From NCBI RefSeq assembly GCF_017876675.1, contig NZ_JAGIOI010000001.1:124001-188000 (forward strand): a DNA stretch of 64,000 nt, written 5' to 3'. The translations under genes and the position numbers were made by a program. Below are positions 26,575 through 34,906 of this stretch, in pieces. How positions within the stretch are numbered: the stretch's first letter is position 1; every line of letters starts with the position of its first letter. This DNA comes from Arthrobacter stackebrandtii (GTDB taxonomy: Bacteria > Actinomycetota > Actinomycetes > Actinomycetales > Micrococcaceae). Below the pieces are notes generated by a model that searched no databases, had not been told where the DNA came from, and saw nothing but the letters and a program-made list of their open reading frames with translations.

Positions 26575-28227
26575 TTAGTGGTCCACAGCCTTTTCGGCGC
26601 CGATGCCGGTCAGGGAGCGGACTTCCATCTCGGCCTGGATGCGGGGATCCTCGGCGTTCTTGTCCAGCACCGTGCCCAGCCAGCCCAGGAAGAAGGCGAG
26701 CGGGATGGAGATGATGCCGGGGTTGGCCAGCGGGAACCAGGAGAAGTCGGCGCCGTGGATCATGGCCTTCTCGCTGCCGGAGACAACCGGCGAGAACGCG
26801 ATCAGGATGATGGCCGCGGCGAGGCCGCCGTACATGCTCCACAGGGCGCCCTGGGTGGTGAACTTCTTCCAGAACAGCGAGTAGATGATGGTGGGCAGGT
26901 TCGCCGAGGCGGCAATGGCGAAGGCAAGTGCCACCAGGAAGGCGATGTTCTGGCCGTTGGCCAGGATGCCGCCGCCGATGGCGACCAGGCCGATGACAAC
27001 CACGGTGCGCCGGGCAACCTTGACTTCCATCTCCGGCTTGGGCTCGCCCTTGACGATCACGTTGGAGTAGATGTCGTGGGCGAAGGACGCCGCGGCCGTG
27101 ATGGTCAGGCCGGCAACCACGGCCAGGATGGTGGCGAAGGCGACGGCGGAGATGAAGCCGAGCAGCAGGGGCCCGCCAATCACGAACGCCAGCAGCGGGG
27201 CGGCAGCGTTGACACCGCCCGGGGCATCCAGGATGGCCTGCTTGCCGATCAGTGCGCCTGCACCGTAGCCGAGGACCAGGGTGAAGATGTAGAAGCCGCC
27301 GATGAGCCAGATGGCCCAGACCACCGACTTGCGGGCCTCCTTGGCCGTGGGCACGGTGTAGAAGCGCATCAGCACGTGCGGCAGGGCTGCCGTGCCAAGC
27401 ACCAGGGCCAGGGCCAGGGAGATGAAGTCAAGCGGCGCCTTGCCGTAGGCTGCACCCGGGTTCAGCAGGGCCTCGCCCACGCCGCCTTCGTTGACGGAGG
27501 TCTGGACGGCTGCGTCCATGAGTGTGGAGAGGTTGAAGCCGTTCATGGCCAACACGATGATGGTCATGATGGCGGCGCCGATGATGAGCAGGAAGGCCTT
27601 GATGATCTGCACCCAGGTGGTGCCCTTCATGCCGCCGATCAGTACGTACACGATCATGAGGACGCCGACGACGGCGATCACGATGTTCTGGCCTACAACG
27701 TTGGAGCTGTCCAGGCCAAGCAGCAGGGACACAAGCCCGCCGGCACCGGCCATCTGGGCCAGCAGGTAGAAGAAGCAGACCACGAGGGTGGTGGTGGCCG
27801 CGGCGATGCGCACGGGGCGCTGCTTCAGGCGGAAGGCAAGCACGTCGGCCATGGTGAACTTGCCGGTGTTGCGCAGCAGCTCGGCCACGAGCAGCAGTGC
27901 CACCAGCCAGGCGACAAGGAAGCCGATGGAGTACAGGAAACCGTCGTAGCCGTTGATGGCGATGGCGCCGGTGATGCCCAGGAAGGACGCGGCGGAGAGG
28001 TAGTCGCCGGCGATGGCGGTGCCGTTCTGGCCGCCGGAGAAGGAACGGCCGGCCGCGTAATAGTCAGCGGCGGTGTTGTTGTTGCGGCTGGCGCGGAACA
28101 CCACGATCATCGTCACGGCCACGAAGCCGACGAAGATCAGGATGTTGATCCAGGAGTTTTCCTTGGTCTGTTCCGCGAGGGACTTGGCCAGCGGGGCAAC
28201 GGTTGAGAGAGCAGAAGGCAGGCTCAT
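26575..28227 (-). CDS. actP: Cation/acetate symporter (SSS family, ActP/MctC type)
   Basis: 550 residues with about 13 transmembrane helices. SSS hallmarks: ADYYAAGRSFSGGQNGTAIAGDYLSAASFLGITGAIAINGYDG near the N terminus, and LGTAALPHVLMRFYTVPTAKEARKSV, characteristic of acetate/monocarboxylate symporters. It imports acetate, propionate or pyruvate with a cation. The DUF485 gene precedes it by 3 nt, the standard yjcH-actP arrangement. Expression may be controlled by the divergent LytS/LytTR pair and by a CRP-like site at 28619-28633. Confidence 0.93.
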   Translation of the reverse strand: MSLPSALSTVAPLAKSLAEQTKENSWINILIFVGFVAVTMIVVFRASRNNNTAADYYAAGRSFSGGQNGTAIAGDYLSAASFLGITGAIAINGYDGFLYSIGFLVAWLVALLLVAELLRNTGKFTMADVLAFRLKQRPVRIAAATTTLVVCFFYLLAQMAGAGGLVSLLLGLDSSNVVGQNIVIAVVGVLMIVYVLIGGMKGTTWVQIIKAFLLIIGAAIMTIIVLAMNGFNLSTLMDAAVQTSVNEGGVGEALLNPGAAYGKAPLDFISLALALVLGTAALPHVLMRFYTVPTAKEARKSVVWAIWLIGGFYIFTLVLGYGAGALIGKQAILDAPGGVNAAAPLLAFVIGGPLLLGFISAVAFATILAVVAGLTITAAASFAHDIYSNVIVKGEPKPEMEVKVARRTVVVIGLVAIGGGILANGQNIAFLVALAFAIAASANLPTIIYSLFWKKFTTQGALWSMYGGLAAAIILIAFSPVVSGSEKAMIHGADFSWFPLANPGIISIPLAFFLGWLGTVLDKNAEDPRIQAEMEVRSLTGIGAEKAVDH

Positions 28228-28230
28228 GGA

Positions 28231-28599
28231 CTAGACCTCTTCCTTGGTCAGGTTGGCTGCGTCGATCTGCGCTTCCAGTCGCTGGCGAATCACTGTCGCC
28301 TGGGGATCGAGCTTGCGGTTGGCGTAGCTGACATACCAAGCGGTGATGCCGAAGGTGGTGACAAACTGCAGCAGGCCCATGATGAGGCCGATGTTGATGC
28401 TGCCCCACACCTTGATGGACATGAAGTCGTGCGCGTAGGCGGCGAGCAGCACGTACGCGAAGTACCACAGCAGGAAGCCGGCGGCTACAGGCAGGACAAA
28501 ACTCCGGTGGGACTTCTTGAGCTTCTGGAACTCTTCCGAGTTCTGCTCCGCCACAAAGTCCACGGGACCGGCAGCGTTTTCGTGGGCAGAATTACCCAT
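28231..28599 (-). CDS. DUF485 domain protein (YjcH-like), symporter partner
   Basis: 122 residues with two transmembrane helices (VLPVAAGFLLWYFAYVLLAAYAHDFM and NIGLIMGLLQFVTTFGITAWYVSYA) preceded by the DUF485 signature NSEEFQKLKKSHRSF. Found directly upstream of actP-type symporters in many bacteria and thought to be an accessory subunit. Of two adjacent ATGs, the second (28599) is chosen since AAGGAGG is 4 nt from it and only 1 nt from the first. Confidence 0.88.
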   Translation of the reverse strand: MGNSAHENAAGPVDFVAEQNSEEFQKLKKSHRSFVLPVAAGFLLWYFAYVLLAAYAHDFMSIKVWGSINIGLIMGLLQFVTTFGITAWYVSYANRKLDPQATVIRQRLEAQIDAANLTKEEV

Positions 28600-28618
28600 C
28601 ATTCCTCCTTGGGGTGAA

Positions 28619-28633
28619 TGTGATCCCTTTCAC
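28619..28633. promoter_or_regulatory. CRP/GlxR-like site upstream of the DUF485-symporter operon
   Basis: TGTGA-TCCCTT-TCAC matches the CRP-family consensus TGTGA-N6-TCACA except for the last base. It lies 20-34 nt upstream of the DUF485 start codon, so it is probably at or just after the transcription start and may act negatively; it may also serve the divergent lytS promoter ~140 bp away. Confidence 0.5.
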
Positions 28634-28774
28634 TATGGCGTGCTGCAGCTCACATTTTCGAGCCGTTTTGCGGGTCCCGCGCTGAACGGCATTGAAGCTG
28701 CGCTGAACGGCAGAAACCGTCGCCAGGTTGCGCAGGCGGGCCCGCGGCGGGGCCTGGGGCGGGGCAACTCCCGC

Positions 28775-28787
28775 TAGTCTGTACTCC
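28775..28787 (+). promoter_or_regulatory. Leaderless promoter of the LytS-type kinase
   Basis: TAGTCT (28775-28780) followed by exactly 7 nt and the ATG at 28788, with no ribosome binding site. Confidence 0.6.
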
Positions 28788-30020
28788 ATGCCCACTCCCC
28801 TGCTGAGCGATTCCACGCTCCTGCTGATCATCGCCATCGCAGCCGTTGTGGCGGCTGCCGCCGTCGTTGCCCTGGTGGGTTTCAGGCTCTCCCGCTCCTA
28901 CCGTGAGCTGGGCACCGAGGCCGAGCATGCCACCTTCGCGGCCCTCCACTCGGCCGCGGCCGCGGGCGAACAGCTGCGCAACGGCCTGGAGCCTGCGGGC
29001 GCATTCAAGGCCAGCCGGCAGCTTCGCACGCTGCTGAACTGCGCCGCCTTCGCCATGACCGACGACGCCCGTCTCCTGGCCTGGGACGGCACCGGCGCCG
29101 CCGCCCGCGAACCTGAGTCCGGCGTCGTCATGGCCTTGGCGGCCAAGGCGCTCAGCAACGGCCGCACCCAGGTGGCCACCCTGGACCCGGAGATGCGCCG
29201 CTCGCTGGGGCTGCCGCTGGACGGGGACCTGAAGGCCGCCGTGATCTGCCCGTTGAAAGTGGATTCCCGGGCGGTGGGCACCGTGATCATCCTGTCCAAG
29301 GCGCCGACGGCGGGGCTCGTGCGGGCCACGAACGAGGTGGCGGCATGGGTGTCGGCGCAGCTGGAGCTGGCCGAGCTGAGCTCCTCGCGCACCCTGCTGG
29401 CGGAGGCGGAGGTGCGGGCGCTGCGGGCACAGATCAGCCCCCACTTCATCTACAACTCGCTCAACGCGATCGCCTCGTTCATCAACACCGACCCGCAGCG
29501 CGCCCGGGACCTGGTGGTGGAGTTCGCCGACTTCACCCGGTACTCCTTCCGCCGGCACGGGGACTTCACCACGCTGGCCGAGGAGCTGCGCTGCATCGAC
29601 CGCTACCTGCTGCTGGAGAACGCCCGCTTCGGCGACCGGCTGCAGGTCAGCCTGCAGATTGCGCCCGAAGTGCTGAGCACAGTCATCCCGTTCCTGAGCT
29701 TGCAGCCGCTGGTGGAAAACGCCGTCCGGCACGGCCTGGAGGCCAAGGTGGGGAAGGGCCTGGTGCAGATCGGGGCCCGGGACTTGGGCGCCTTCACGGA
29801 GGTCACCATCGAGGACGACGGCGTGGGGATGGATCCGGAGCAGCTGCGGCTGGTGCTGGGCGGCCACCATGACGGGAGCCATGTGGGCCTGCGCAACGTC
29901 GATGCCCGGCTGCGGCAGGTGTACGGCGACGACCACGGGCTCACGATTGACACCGGCGTGGGCCACGGGATGCTGATCACCATGACCGTGCCCAAAAACC
30001 AGCCCGGGCACGACGCATAA
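28788..30020 (+). CDS. Sensor histidine kinase, LytS/YehU type
   Basis: 410 residues. One N-terminal transmembrane helix (LLLIIAIAAVVAAAAVVALVGF), a GAF-like sensor region (~60-195), then the His_kinase family of LytS: phosphoacceptor His219 in AQISPHFIYNSLNAIASF, N box PLVENAVRHGLE and G boxes EDDGVGMD and HVGLRNV. It lacks the multi-helix 5TM-LytS sensor, so the signal is probably cytosolic or via a partner. It transfers phosphate to the LytTR regulator encoded 47 nt downstream. Genes for two monocarboxylate symporters flank it, suggesting it senses pyruvate, acetate or a related acid. Confidence 0.9.
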   Translation: MPTPLLSDSTLLLIIAIAAVVAAAAVVALVGFRLSRSYRELGTEAEHATFAALHSAAAAGEQLRNGLEPAGAFKASRQLRTLLNCAAFAMTDDARLLAWDGTGAAAREPESGVVMALAAKALSNGRTQVATLDPEMRRSLGLPLDGDLKAAVICPLKVDSRAVGTVIILSKAPTAGLVRATNEVAAWVSAQLELAELSSSRTLLAEAEVRALRAQISPHFIYNSLNAIASFINTDPQRARDLVVEFADFTRYSFRRHGDFTTLAEELRCIDRYLLLENARFGDRLQVSLQIAPEVLSTVIPFLSLQPLVENAVRHGLEAKVGKGLVQIGARDLGAFTEVTIEDDGVGMDPEQLRLVLGGHHDGSHVGLRNVDARLRQVYGDDHGLTIDTGVGHGMLITMTVPKNQPGHDA

Positions 30021-30054
30021 GTAGCCGCCTTCGGCCCGCGGCACCCCCACCCCG

Positions 30055-30067
30055 TACCCTTGGATAC
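30055..30067 (+). promoter_or_regulatory. Leaderless promoter of the LytTR regulator
   Basis: TACCCT (30055-30060) with exactly 7 nt to the ATG at 30068, no ribosome binding site. It would give the regulator its own start in addition to read-through from lytS. Confidence 0.55.
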
Positions 30068-30793
30068 ATGATCAATGTGCTTGTCGCCGACGACGATCTT
30101 CCCGCCGTTGAGGAAATCGCGTTCCTCCTGGGCAGGGACCCGCGCATCGGCACCATCCACCGGGCCACCAGCGGCGCCGAGGCCCTGGAGCTGCTGTCGC
30201 GGCACACGGTTGAGGCGGCATTCCTTGACATCCACATGCCGGGCCTGAGCGGCCTGGAACTGGCGCAGGTCATTGGCCGCAGCCCCAACCCTCCCGTGGT
30301 GGTGTTTGTGACAGCCGACGACGACCGGGCACTCGAGGCGTTTGAGCTCGCCGCCGTCGACTACCTGCTCAAGCCCCTGCGCACCGAACGCCTCACCCGC
30401 ACCGTGGACCGCGTGGTGGAGCTTGTGGCGCATCCGGCCGCCGCCGAGGAGGTCGAGATGATCACCGTGGACCAGGGCGGCACCAGCCGGATCATCCGCC
30501 TGGACGAGGTGAAGTTTGTGCAGGCCCAGGGCGACTATGCCAGGCTGCACACGGCCGAGGCCAGCTACTTGATCCGTGTCCCCCTCGCCGATCTTGAACA
30601 GCGCTGGGCGGACTCCGGTTTTGTGCGGATCCACCGCTCCTACCTGGTGTGCATGCAGTTTGTCTCATCCCTGAAGCTCAGTGCGGCCAAGCCCACAGTC
30701 TCGGTGGGCAGCGCCGTGCTCCCCGTCAGCCGCCGGCACGTGCCGGTCCTGCGCGAGCACCTGCAGGCCACCCGGGTCCGGCCGCTGCCGTGA
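30068..30793 (+). CDS. LytTR-family response regulator
   Basis: 241 residues. Receiver domain (~1-120) with acidic DDD at 8-10, phosphoacceptor Asp54 in AFLDIHMPG, and Lys in YLLKPL. C-terminal LytTR DNA-binding domain (~135-235) with FVQAQGDYARLHTAEASYLIR and FVRIHRSYLVCMQFV. Such regulators bind pairs of ~9-bp direct repeats. The stop overlaps the GTG of the next gene (GTGA), so it is coupled to the small membrane protein and the second symporter that it presumably controls. Confidence 0.92.
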   Translation: MINVLVADDDLPAVEEIAFLLGRDPRIGTIHRATSGAEALELLSRHTVEAAFLDIHMPGLSGLELAQVIGRSPNPPVVVFVTADDDRALEAFELAAVDYLLKPLRTERLTRTVDRVVELVAHPAAAEEVEMITVDQGGTSRIIRLDEVKFVQAQGDYARLHTAEASYLIRVPLADLEQRWADSGFVRIHRSYLVCMQFVSSLKLSAAKPTVSVGSAVLPVSRRHVPVLREHLQATRVRPLP

Positions 30794-31182
30794 GCACCAG
30801 CCCCGGCCGTCCCCCGGCGGAAGGGCGCGTGCGGGTCTCCGCACCGCGGGCCCAGGCGGCACACATCCCGCACCGCACCAGCGTCTCCGACGAGGTGGCG
30901 CAGCAGTCGGACGTGGGCGAGCTGATGGTCCGTTCCCTCATCCGCTCCCAGCTGCGCCTGGCCCTGGTGGTGGCGTCCGGCTTCATCGCCTCGCTGCTGC
31001 TGTGCTGGGCCCTGGTGCGCTGGATACCAACGGTCAGCGATGCAAACGTGCTGGGCATTCCCGTTCCGTGGCTCATCCTGGGGGTCGGCGTCTACCCGGT
31101 GATCGGCACCTGCGCCTGGCTGTATGTGAAGGCGGCAACGAAGAACGAAAACCAGTACCGCGACCTGGTGGATGAAAAATGA
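30790..31182 (+). CDS. Small membrane protein with two helices, DUF485-like symporter partner
   Basis: 130 residues starting with GTG overlapping the regulator stop. The first ~50 residues are polar; two transmembrane helices follow (LRLALVVASGFIASLLLCWALVRW and VPWLILGVGVYPVIGTCAWLYVKAA), with the end NENQYRDLVDEK. The layout (two helices, C-terminal polar tail, immediately before an SSS symporter with a 4-nt overlap) parallels the DUF485-actP pair at 28.2 kb, though sequence resemblance is weak. Role as a symporter accessory subunit is inferred. Confidence 0.75.
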   Translation: MSTSPGRPPAEGRVRVSAPRAQAAHIPHRTSVSDEVAQQSDVGELMVRSLIRSQLRLALVVASGFIASLLLCWALVRWIPTVSDANVLGIPVPWLILGVGVYPVIGTCAWLYVKAATKNENQYRDLVDEK

Positions 31183-32672
31183 ATCCGGCCATTGGCTACA
31201 CGGCACTGATCCTGGTCTCCATCGCCACCACGGTGATCGGTTTCTACGGCCTGCGCATCTCCCGGACCACCAGCGACTTTTACGTGGCCTCGCGCACCGT
31301 GCGGCCCTGGTGGAACGCCTCGGCCATCGGCGGCGAATACCTGTCCGCGGCCAGCTTCCTGGGCATTGCCGGACTCATCACAATCTCCGGCATCGACGCC
31401 CTCTGGTTCCCGATCGGCTACACCGCCGGTTACCTCATGCTGCTGTTCTTTGTGGCGGCACCGCTGCGCCGCTCCGGCGCCTACACCATCCCCGACTTTG
31501 CCGAGGCCCGGCTGGACTCTGCCGCAGCCCGCGCGGTGACAAGCGTGCTGGTGGTTGTGGTGGGCTGGTTCTACATTGTCCCGCAGCTGCACGGCGCCGC
31601 ACTCACCATCCGCATCACCACCGGCCTGCCTTCCTGGGTGGGCGCCGCCGTCGTGGTGGCCATTGTTGTGGTGACCGTGGTGACCGGTGGCATGCGTTCC
31701 ATCACCTTCGTCCAGGCGTTCCAATACTGGCTCAAGCTCACCGCGCTGGCCGTGCCCGCCGTGTTCATCCTGCTCATGCTCTCCGGCAACCCTGGCGCCT
31801 CCGGCACCCCGCTGCCGCCGCCTGCCGAACTATTTCCGCCCGCCGGCCCGCTGACCGCCGATTCCACCTACCGCACGCTCTCGCTCATGGTGGCACTGTC
31901 GTTCGGGACGTTGGGCCTGCCGCACGTCCTGGTCCGCTTTTACACCAATCCCGACGGCGCAGCCGCCCGCCGCACAACCCTGATCGTGCTGGGGCTGCTG
32001 TCCATCTTTTACCTTTTCCCCACCATCTACGGGGTGCTGGGGCGCGTGTTCCTGCCCAACCTTGCGGGCAGCTACCCCGACGCCACCGTCCTGCTGCTGC
32101 CCGGGAAGCTCATTGGCGGGCTGGGCGGGGATGTCCTTTCCGCCTTGGTGGTGGCAGGGGCGTTTGCCGCATTCCTGTCCACCACGTCCGGGCTGGTGGT
32201 CTCGCTGGCGGGCGTCATCAGCCAAGACATGCTGGGCGGGAGCGTCAAGGGGTTCCGGATCGCGGCCCTGTTTGCCGCCGTCGTGCCGCTCGGAGTGGCG
32301 CTGATGACGGATTCGCTGGCCCTGGCCGGAAGTGTTGGCCTGGTGTTTGCCTTCACGGCCTCCACGATCTGCCCCCTGCTTCTACTGGGGATCTGGTGGC
32401 GCGGGCTCACCGATGCCGGTGCCGTGGCCGGGATGCTGACGGGGGCCGTGCTGTGCGGTACGGCAATCATGTGGGGTGCCCGGCTTGGCCCCAGTTCACT
32501 GTGGCGCGAGGTGTTGACACAGCCCGCGGCCTGGACGGTCCCGGCCGCGTTCCTGGTCACGATTGTGGTCTCCCGCGCCACGAAGCACCGGACCAGCGCA
32601 ACCATGGGACGCTTCATGACCAAGCTGCACGTCCCGGAACGGCCGCTGGCAGTGAAGGATCCGCGCAGCTGA
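31179..32672 (+). CDS. Sodium:solute symporter (SSS family), second ActP-like copy
   Basis: 497 residues, about 13 transmembrane helices. SSS motifs: FYVASRTVRPWWNASAIGGEYLSAASFLGIAGLITISG and the monocarboxylate-type LPHVLVRFYTNPDGAAARRT. It is shorter and clearly diverged from the copy at 26.6-28.2 kb. It ends the operon lytS - lytTR - small membrane protein - symporter and overlaps the previous gene by 4 nt. The likely substrate is acetate, pyruvate or another short acid, taken up when the kinase signals its presence. Confidence 0.9.
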   Translation: MNPAIGYTALILVSIATTVIGFYGLRISRTTSDFYVASRTVRPWWNASAIGGEYLSAASFLGIAGLITISGIDALWFPIGYTAGYLMLLFFVAAPLRRSGAYTIPDFAEARLDSAAARAVTSVLVVVVGWFYIVPQLHGAALTIRITTGLPSWVGAAVVVAIVVVTVVTGGMRSITFVQAFQYWLKLTALAVPAVFILLMLSGNPGASGTPLPPPAELFPPAGPLTADSTYRTLSLMVALSFGTLGLPHVLVRFYTNPDGAAARRTTLIVLGLLSIFYLFPTIYGVLGRVFLPNLAGSYPDATVLLLPGKLIGGLGGDVLSALVVAGAFAAFLSTTSGLVVSLAGVISQDMLGGSVKGFRIAALFAAVVPLGVALMTDSLALAGSVGLVFAFTASTICPLLLLGIWWRGLTDAGAVAGMLTGAVLCGTAIMWGARLGPSSLWREVLTQPAAWTVPAAFLVTIVVSRATKHRTSATMGRFMTKLHVPERPLAVKDPRS

Positions 32673-32674
32673 CA

Positions 32675-32703
32675 GCCCGCAGCGGGGCAGGCAGCCTGCG
32701 GGC
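32675..32703. terminator. Hairpin between convergent symporter and DivIVA genes
   Basis: 8-bp stem GCCCGCAG (32675-32682) / CTGCGGGC (32696-32703) with a G-rich loop, 2 nt after the symporter stop. No T-run; probably bidirectional. Confidence 0.5.
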
Positions 32704-32712
32704 CCGGTGCCG

Positions 32713-33312
32713 CTACTTGCCCGGCAGCGGGTCGATGGCGGCCATCAGTTCAACCACCTTGTCGAGAAAGGCATCCACCTGGCTTTCCTCGTAGCCGTCG
32801 TATCCCTTGGCCGGGGCAAAGACGGCGCGGCGCACAACATCAACGCTCAGCTCTCCGTTGTCCTCGATGTAGACCAGCAGCTCACGGCACAGCATGTCGA
32901 CGTCGTAGGTGTCGTAGCTTTGGGCGTTGCGCTTGCTGGGGCGGCGGAAGCGTTCACCGTCGGGCCTGTGCAACCGGGCACGCAGCACGGATGCCGTCTT
33001 GCCGATCTTCATCATCCACGCCTTTTCGCCCTTGGCGGCGATCAGCAGTTCCTTCTCGCGGAGCACGAACTCGTCCTCGATCCGGTCCATGGCGGCATCC
33101 ACGGCCTGCGCACTGTAGCCGCCCTTGGCTGCATCGAAGGAGGCCGTACGCACGTCATGGCTCGTGATGGACCTGTCCTGGGTGTCGGCGTTCAGGAAAT
33201 AGGCACGCGCCTGCTCCAGAAAGAGGTCGACCTGCTTGACGTTGTACCCAACTTCCTTGGGGCCAACCAGCTTGAACTTCGACCTGGTGCGGGTTCTTTG
33301 TTCCATAGTCAC
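32713..33312 (-). CDS. DivIVA-domain protein with two short DivIVA repeats
   Basis: About 199 residues. Two DivIVA-type modules: FKLVGPKEVGYNVKQVDLFLEQARAYF with SHDVRTASFDAAKGGYSAQAVDAAMDRIEDEF, and a second FAPAKGYDGYEESQVDAFLDKVVELM at the C terminus, of the actinobacterial DivI1A type (FxxxxGYdxxqVDaFLD). No long coiled coil follows, unlike true Wag31/DivIVA, so it may be a small septal or polar adaptor. GTG 33312 is chosen (AAGGA 6 nt upstream); ATG 33318 overlaps that site and ATG 33306 is 12 nt away. It follows cdsA on the same strand. Confidence 0.8.
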   Translation of the reverse strand: MTMEQRTRTRSKFKLVGPKEVGYNVKQVDLFLEQARAYFLNADTQDRSITSHDVRTASFDAAKGGYSAQAVDAAMDRIEDEFVLREKELLIAAKGEKAWMMKIGKTASVLRARLHRPDGERFRRPSKRNAQSYDTYDVDMLCRELLVYIEDNGELSVDVVRRAVFAPAKGYDGYEESQVDAFLDKVVELMAAIDPLPGK

Positions 33313-33370
33313 AGTCATTCCTTGGACGTTTCTCTTTGGGTTCCAGCGGTGCGGCACGGGTGCCCTGGCG

Positions 33371-34906
33371 CTAGAACCGGCCTAGTACGGTAAAGATCGC
33401 GTATGCCACGGGTGCGGCGAACAAAATTGAATCCAGCCTGTCCATGACGCCGCCGTGGCCGGGGAGCAGGTTGCTCATGTCCTTCACACCCAGCTCCCGC
33501 TTGACCATGGACTCGGCGAAGTCTCCGCCGGTGCCGGCAAACACCATGCCGACTGCAAGGGCCAGTCCCACCCACCAGGGCTGTTCCAGAATGAACACGG
33601 TGGCCAGGATGCCCACTGCGGCGGCCCCGGCCAGGGATCCGGCGAAGCCTTCCCACGACTTCTTGGGGCTGATCTTCGGCGCCATGGGGTGCTTGCCGAA
33701 CAGGACGCCCACCAGATAGCCGAAGGTGTCGTTGGCAACCACCAGCAGCAGCATGATGATCACCTCCAGCACACCCGGGCTGATGTTCCCCAAGTCGAGT
33801 GTCAGGCCGGTGGTGGGCCCTTCCTCGCCGCGCAGCATCAGGAACACAAAGCTGAGCAGGAACGGAATCCACATGAGCGCGAACACCCCGGCGAGGATGC
33901 TCTTCACCGCGCCCGGCTCCGAATCCAGGGAACGCCACAGCACTGTCGCGGCCACACTGGCCACCAGTGCAAACAGCAGCCCCTCGGGACCGGCAAAGTA
34001 GGCGCACGCCGGCATCGCCAGCGCCCCCACCATGACGGGGGTCAGCGGGGTGGCGATGCCCTTGCCGGCAATGGCCCGGCTCACCTCCCACACGCCGACA
34101 CCAACAAAAATCGTGGCCAGCCCAACAAAGCCCACCGGGTAGAACAGCAATGTGCCGATGACAAGCACCAGCAGCGTGAGGCCGACCCCGATCGCGGCCG
34201 GCAGGTCGCGCCCGGCCTTGGGCGTCCGGGGCACCTTGGCGGCTGCCTCCGCGGGCAGCGTGGACACTGCTCCCCCGGCGGGCGCAACCGGCGGCAGGCC
34301 GGTGACCGCGGCGGCGGAGACCGGGCCGGGCTCAGCGATGGAGCGCCTGTTCAGGCCCTTCCCGCGCACGACGGCGTCAGCCGCCTTGGCGCCCACCTCC
34401 GGTACCTCTTCGGCCGGCTTGGTCTCGGTGCTGCTTGCCGCTTCGGCAGGCTTGGTGCCAGGTGCCGCCTGCTCCGTCTTGGTGCCAGGTGCCGCTGCGT
34501 CCTGTGCGGCCACGGCAGCGTCCGCACCTGTGGCCTCAGCAGCCTTCGCACCAGTGGGCACGGCGGCAGGTCCCTTGGCCTCAGCGGCGGTGACAGCGCC
34601 AGCCGGCTTCGTGTCCGTTTCCGGCGACGCTTGCGCGTCGGCATTGCCGGCGCCGGCGGGGGCCACGTCGTCGGCGCCCGGCCCGGCCACAGTGTCGGCG
34701 GGCCCGGCACCCTGGTGCGTTTCGGCGTCGTGCTTCAGCGGGGTGTCAGGCTGGACCACCGGGATCATCCCGGTCCGCTCTGCATGGCGGCGCGCCTTGC
34801 GGGAGGAGAACTGGTAGCCGGTGGGAGGCAGGGCGTGCCCGGGCTCTGGATTAGGCGCGGCCGGCTCCTTGTCGGTTCCGGCCGGCGCGCTCTGGGGGTC
34901 CTTCAT
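33371..34906 (-). CDS. cdsA: Phosphatidate cytidylyltransferase with a long disordered N-terminal extension
   Basis: 511 residues, against about 270-300 for the core enzyme. Residues ~1-240 are Ala/Pro/Glu-rich and include repeated KPAEA / GTKxEQAAPGTK units. The C-terminal half has eight or so transmembrane helices and the CdsA signature near the end (LLPGHGGVMDRLDSILFAAP). It makes CDP-diacylglycerol from phosphatidic acid and CTP, the precursor of phosphatidylglycerol, cardiolipin and phosphatidylinositol. The ATG overlaps the frr stop by 1 nt (TGATG). A basic patch FSSRKARRHAERTG lies near residue 40. Confidence 0.93.
   Translation of the reverse strand: MKDPQSAPAGTDKEPAAPNPEPGHALPPTGYQFSSRKARRHAERTGMIPVVQPDTPLKHDAETHQGAGPADTVAGPGADDVAPAGAGNADAQASPETDTKPAGAVTAAEAKGPAAVPTGAKAAEATGADAAVAAQDAAAPGTKTEQAAPGTKPAEAASSTETKPAEEVPEVGAKAADAVVRGKGLNRRSIAEPGPVSAAAVTGLPPVAPAGGAVSTLPAEAAAKVPRTPKAGRDLPAAIGVGLTLLVLVIGTLLFYPVGFVGLATIFVGVGVWEVSRAIAGKGIATPLTPVMVGALAMPACAYFAGPEGLLFALVASVAATVLWRSLDSEPGAVKSILAGVFALMWIPFLLSFVFLMLRGEEGPTTGLTLDLGNISPGVLEVIIMLLLVVANDTFGYLVGVLFGKHPMAPKISPKKSWEGFAGSLAGAAAVGILATVFILEQPWWVGLALAVGMVFAGTGGDFAESMVKRELGVKDMSNLLPGHGGVMDRLDSILFAAPVAYAIFTVLGRF

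Noticed and set aside
26563-28206. Plus-strand frame of 547 codons opposite the symporter
   Set aside because: Gly/Asp/His-rich antisense reading of a transmembrane gene; no plausible protein features.
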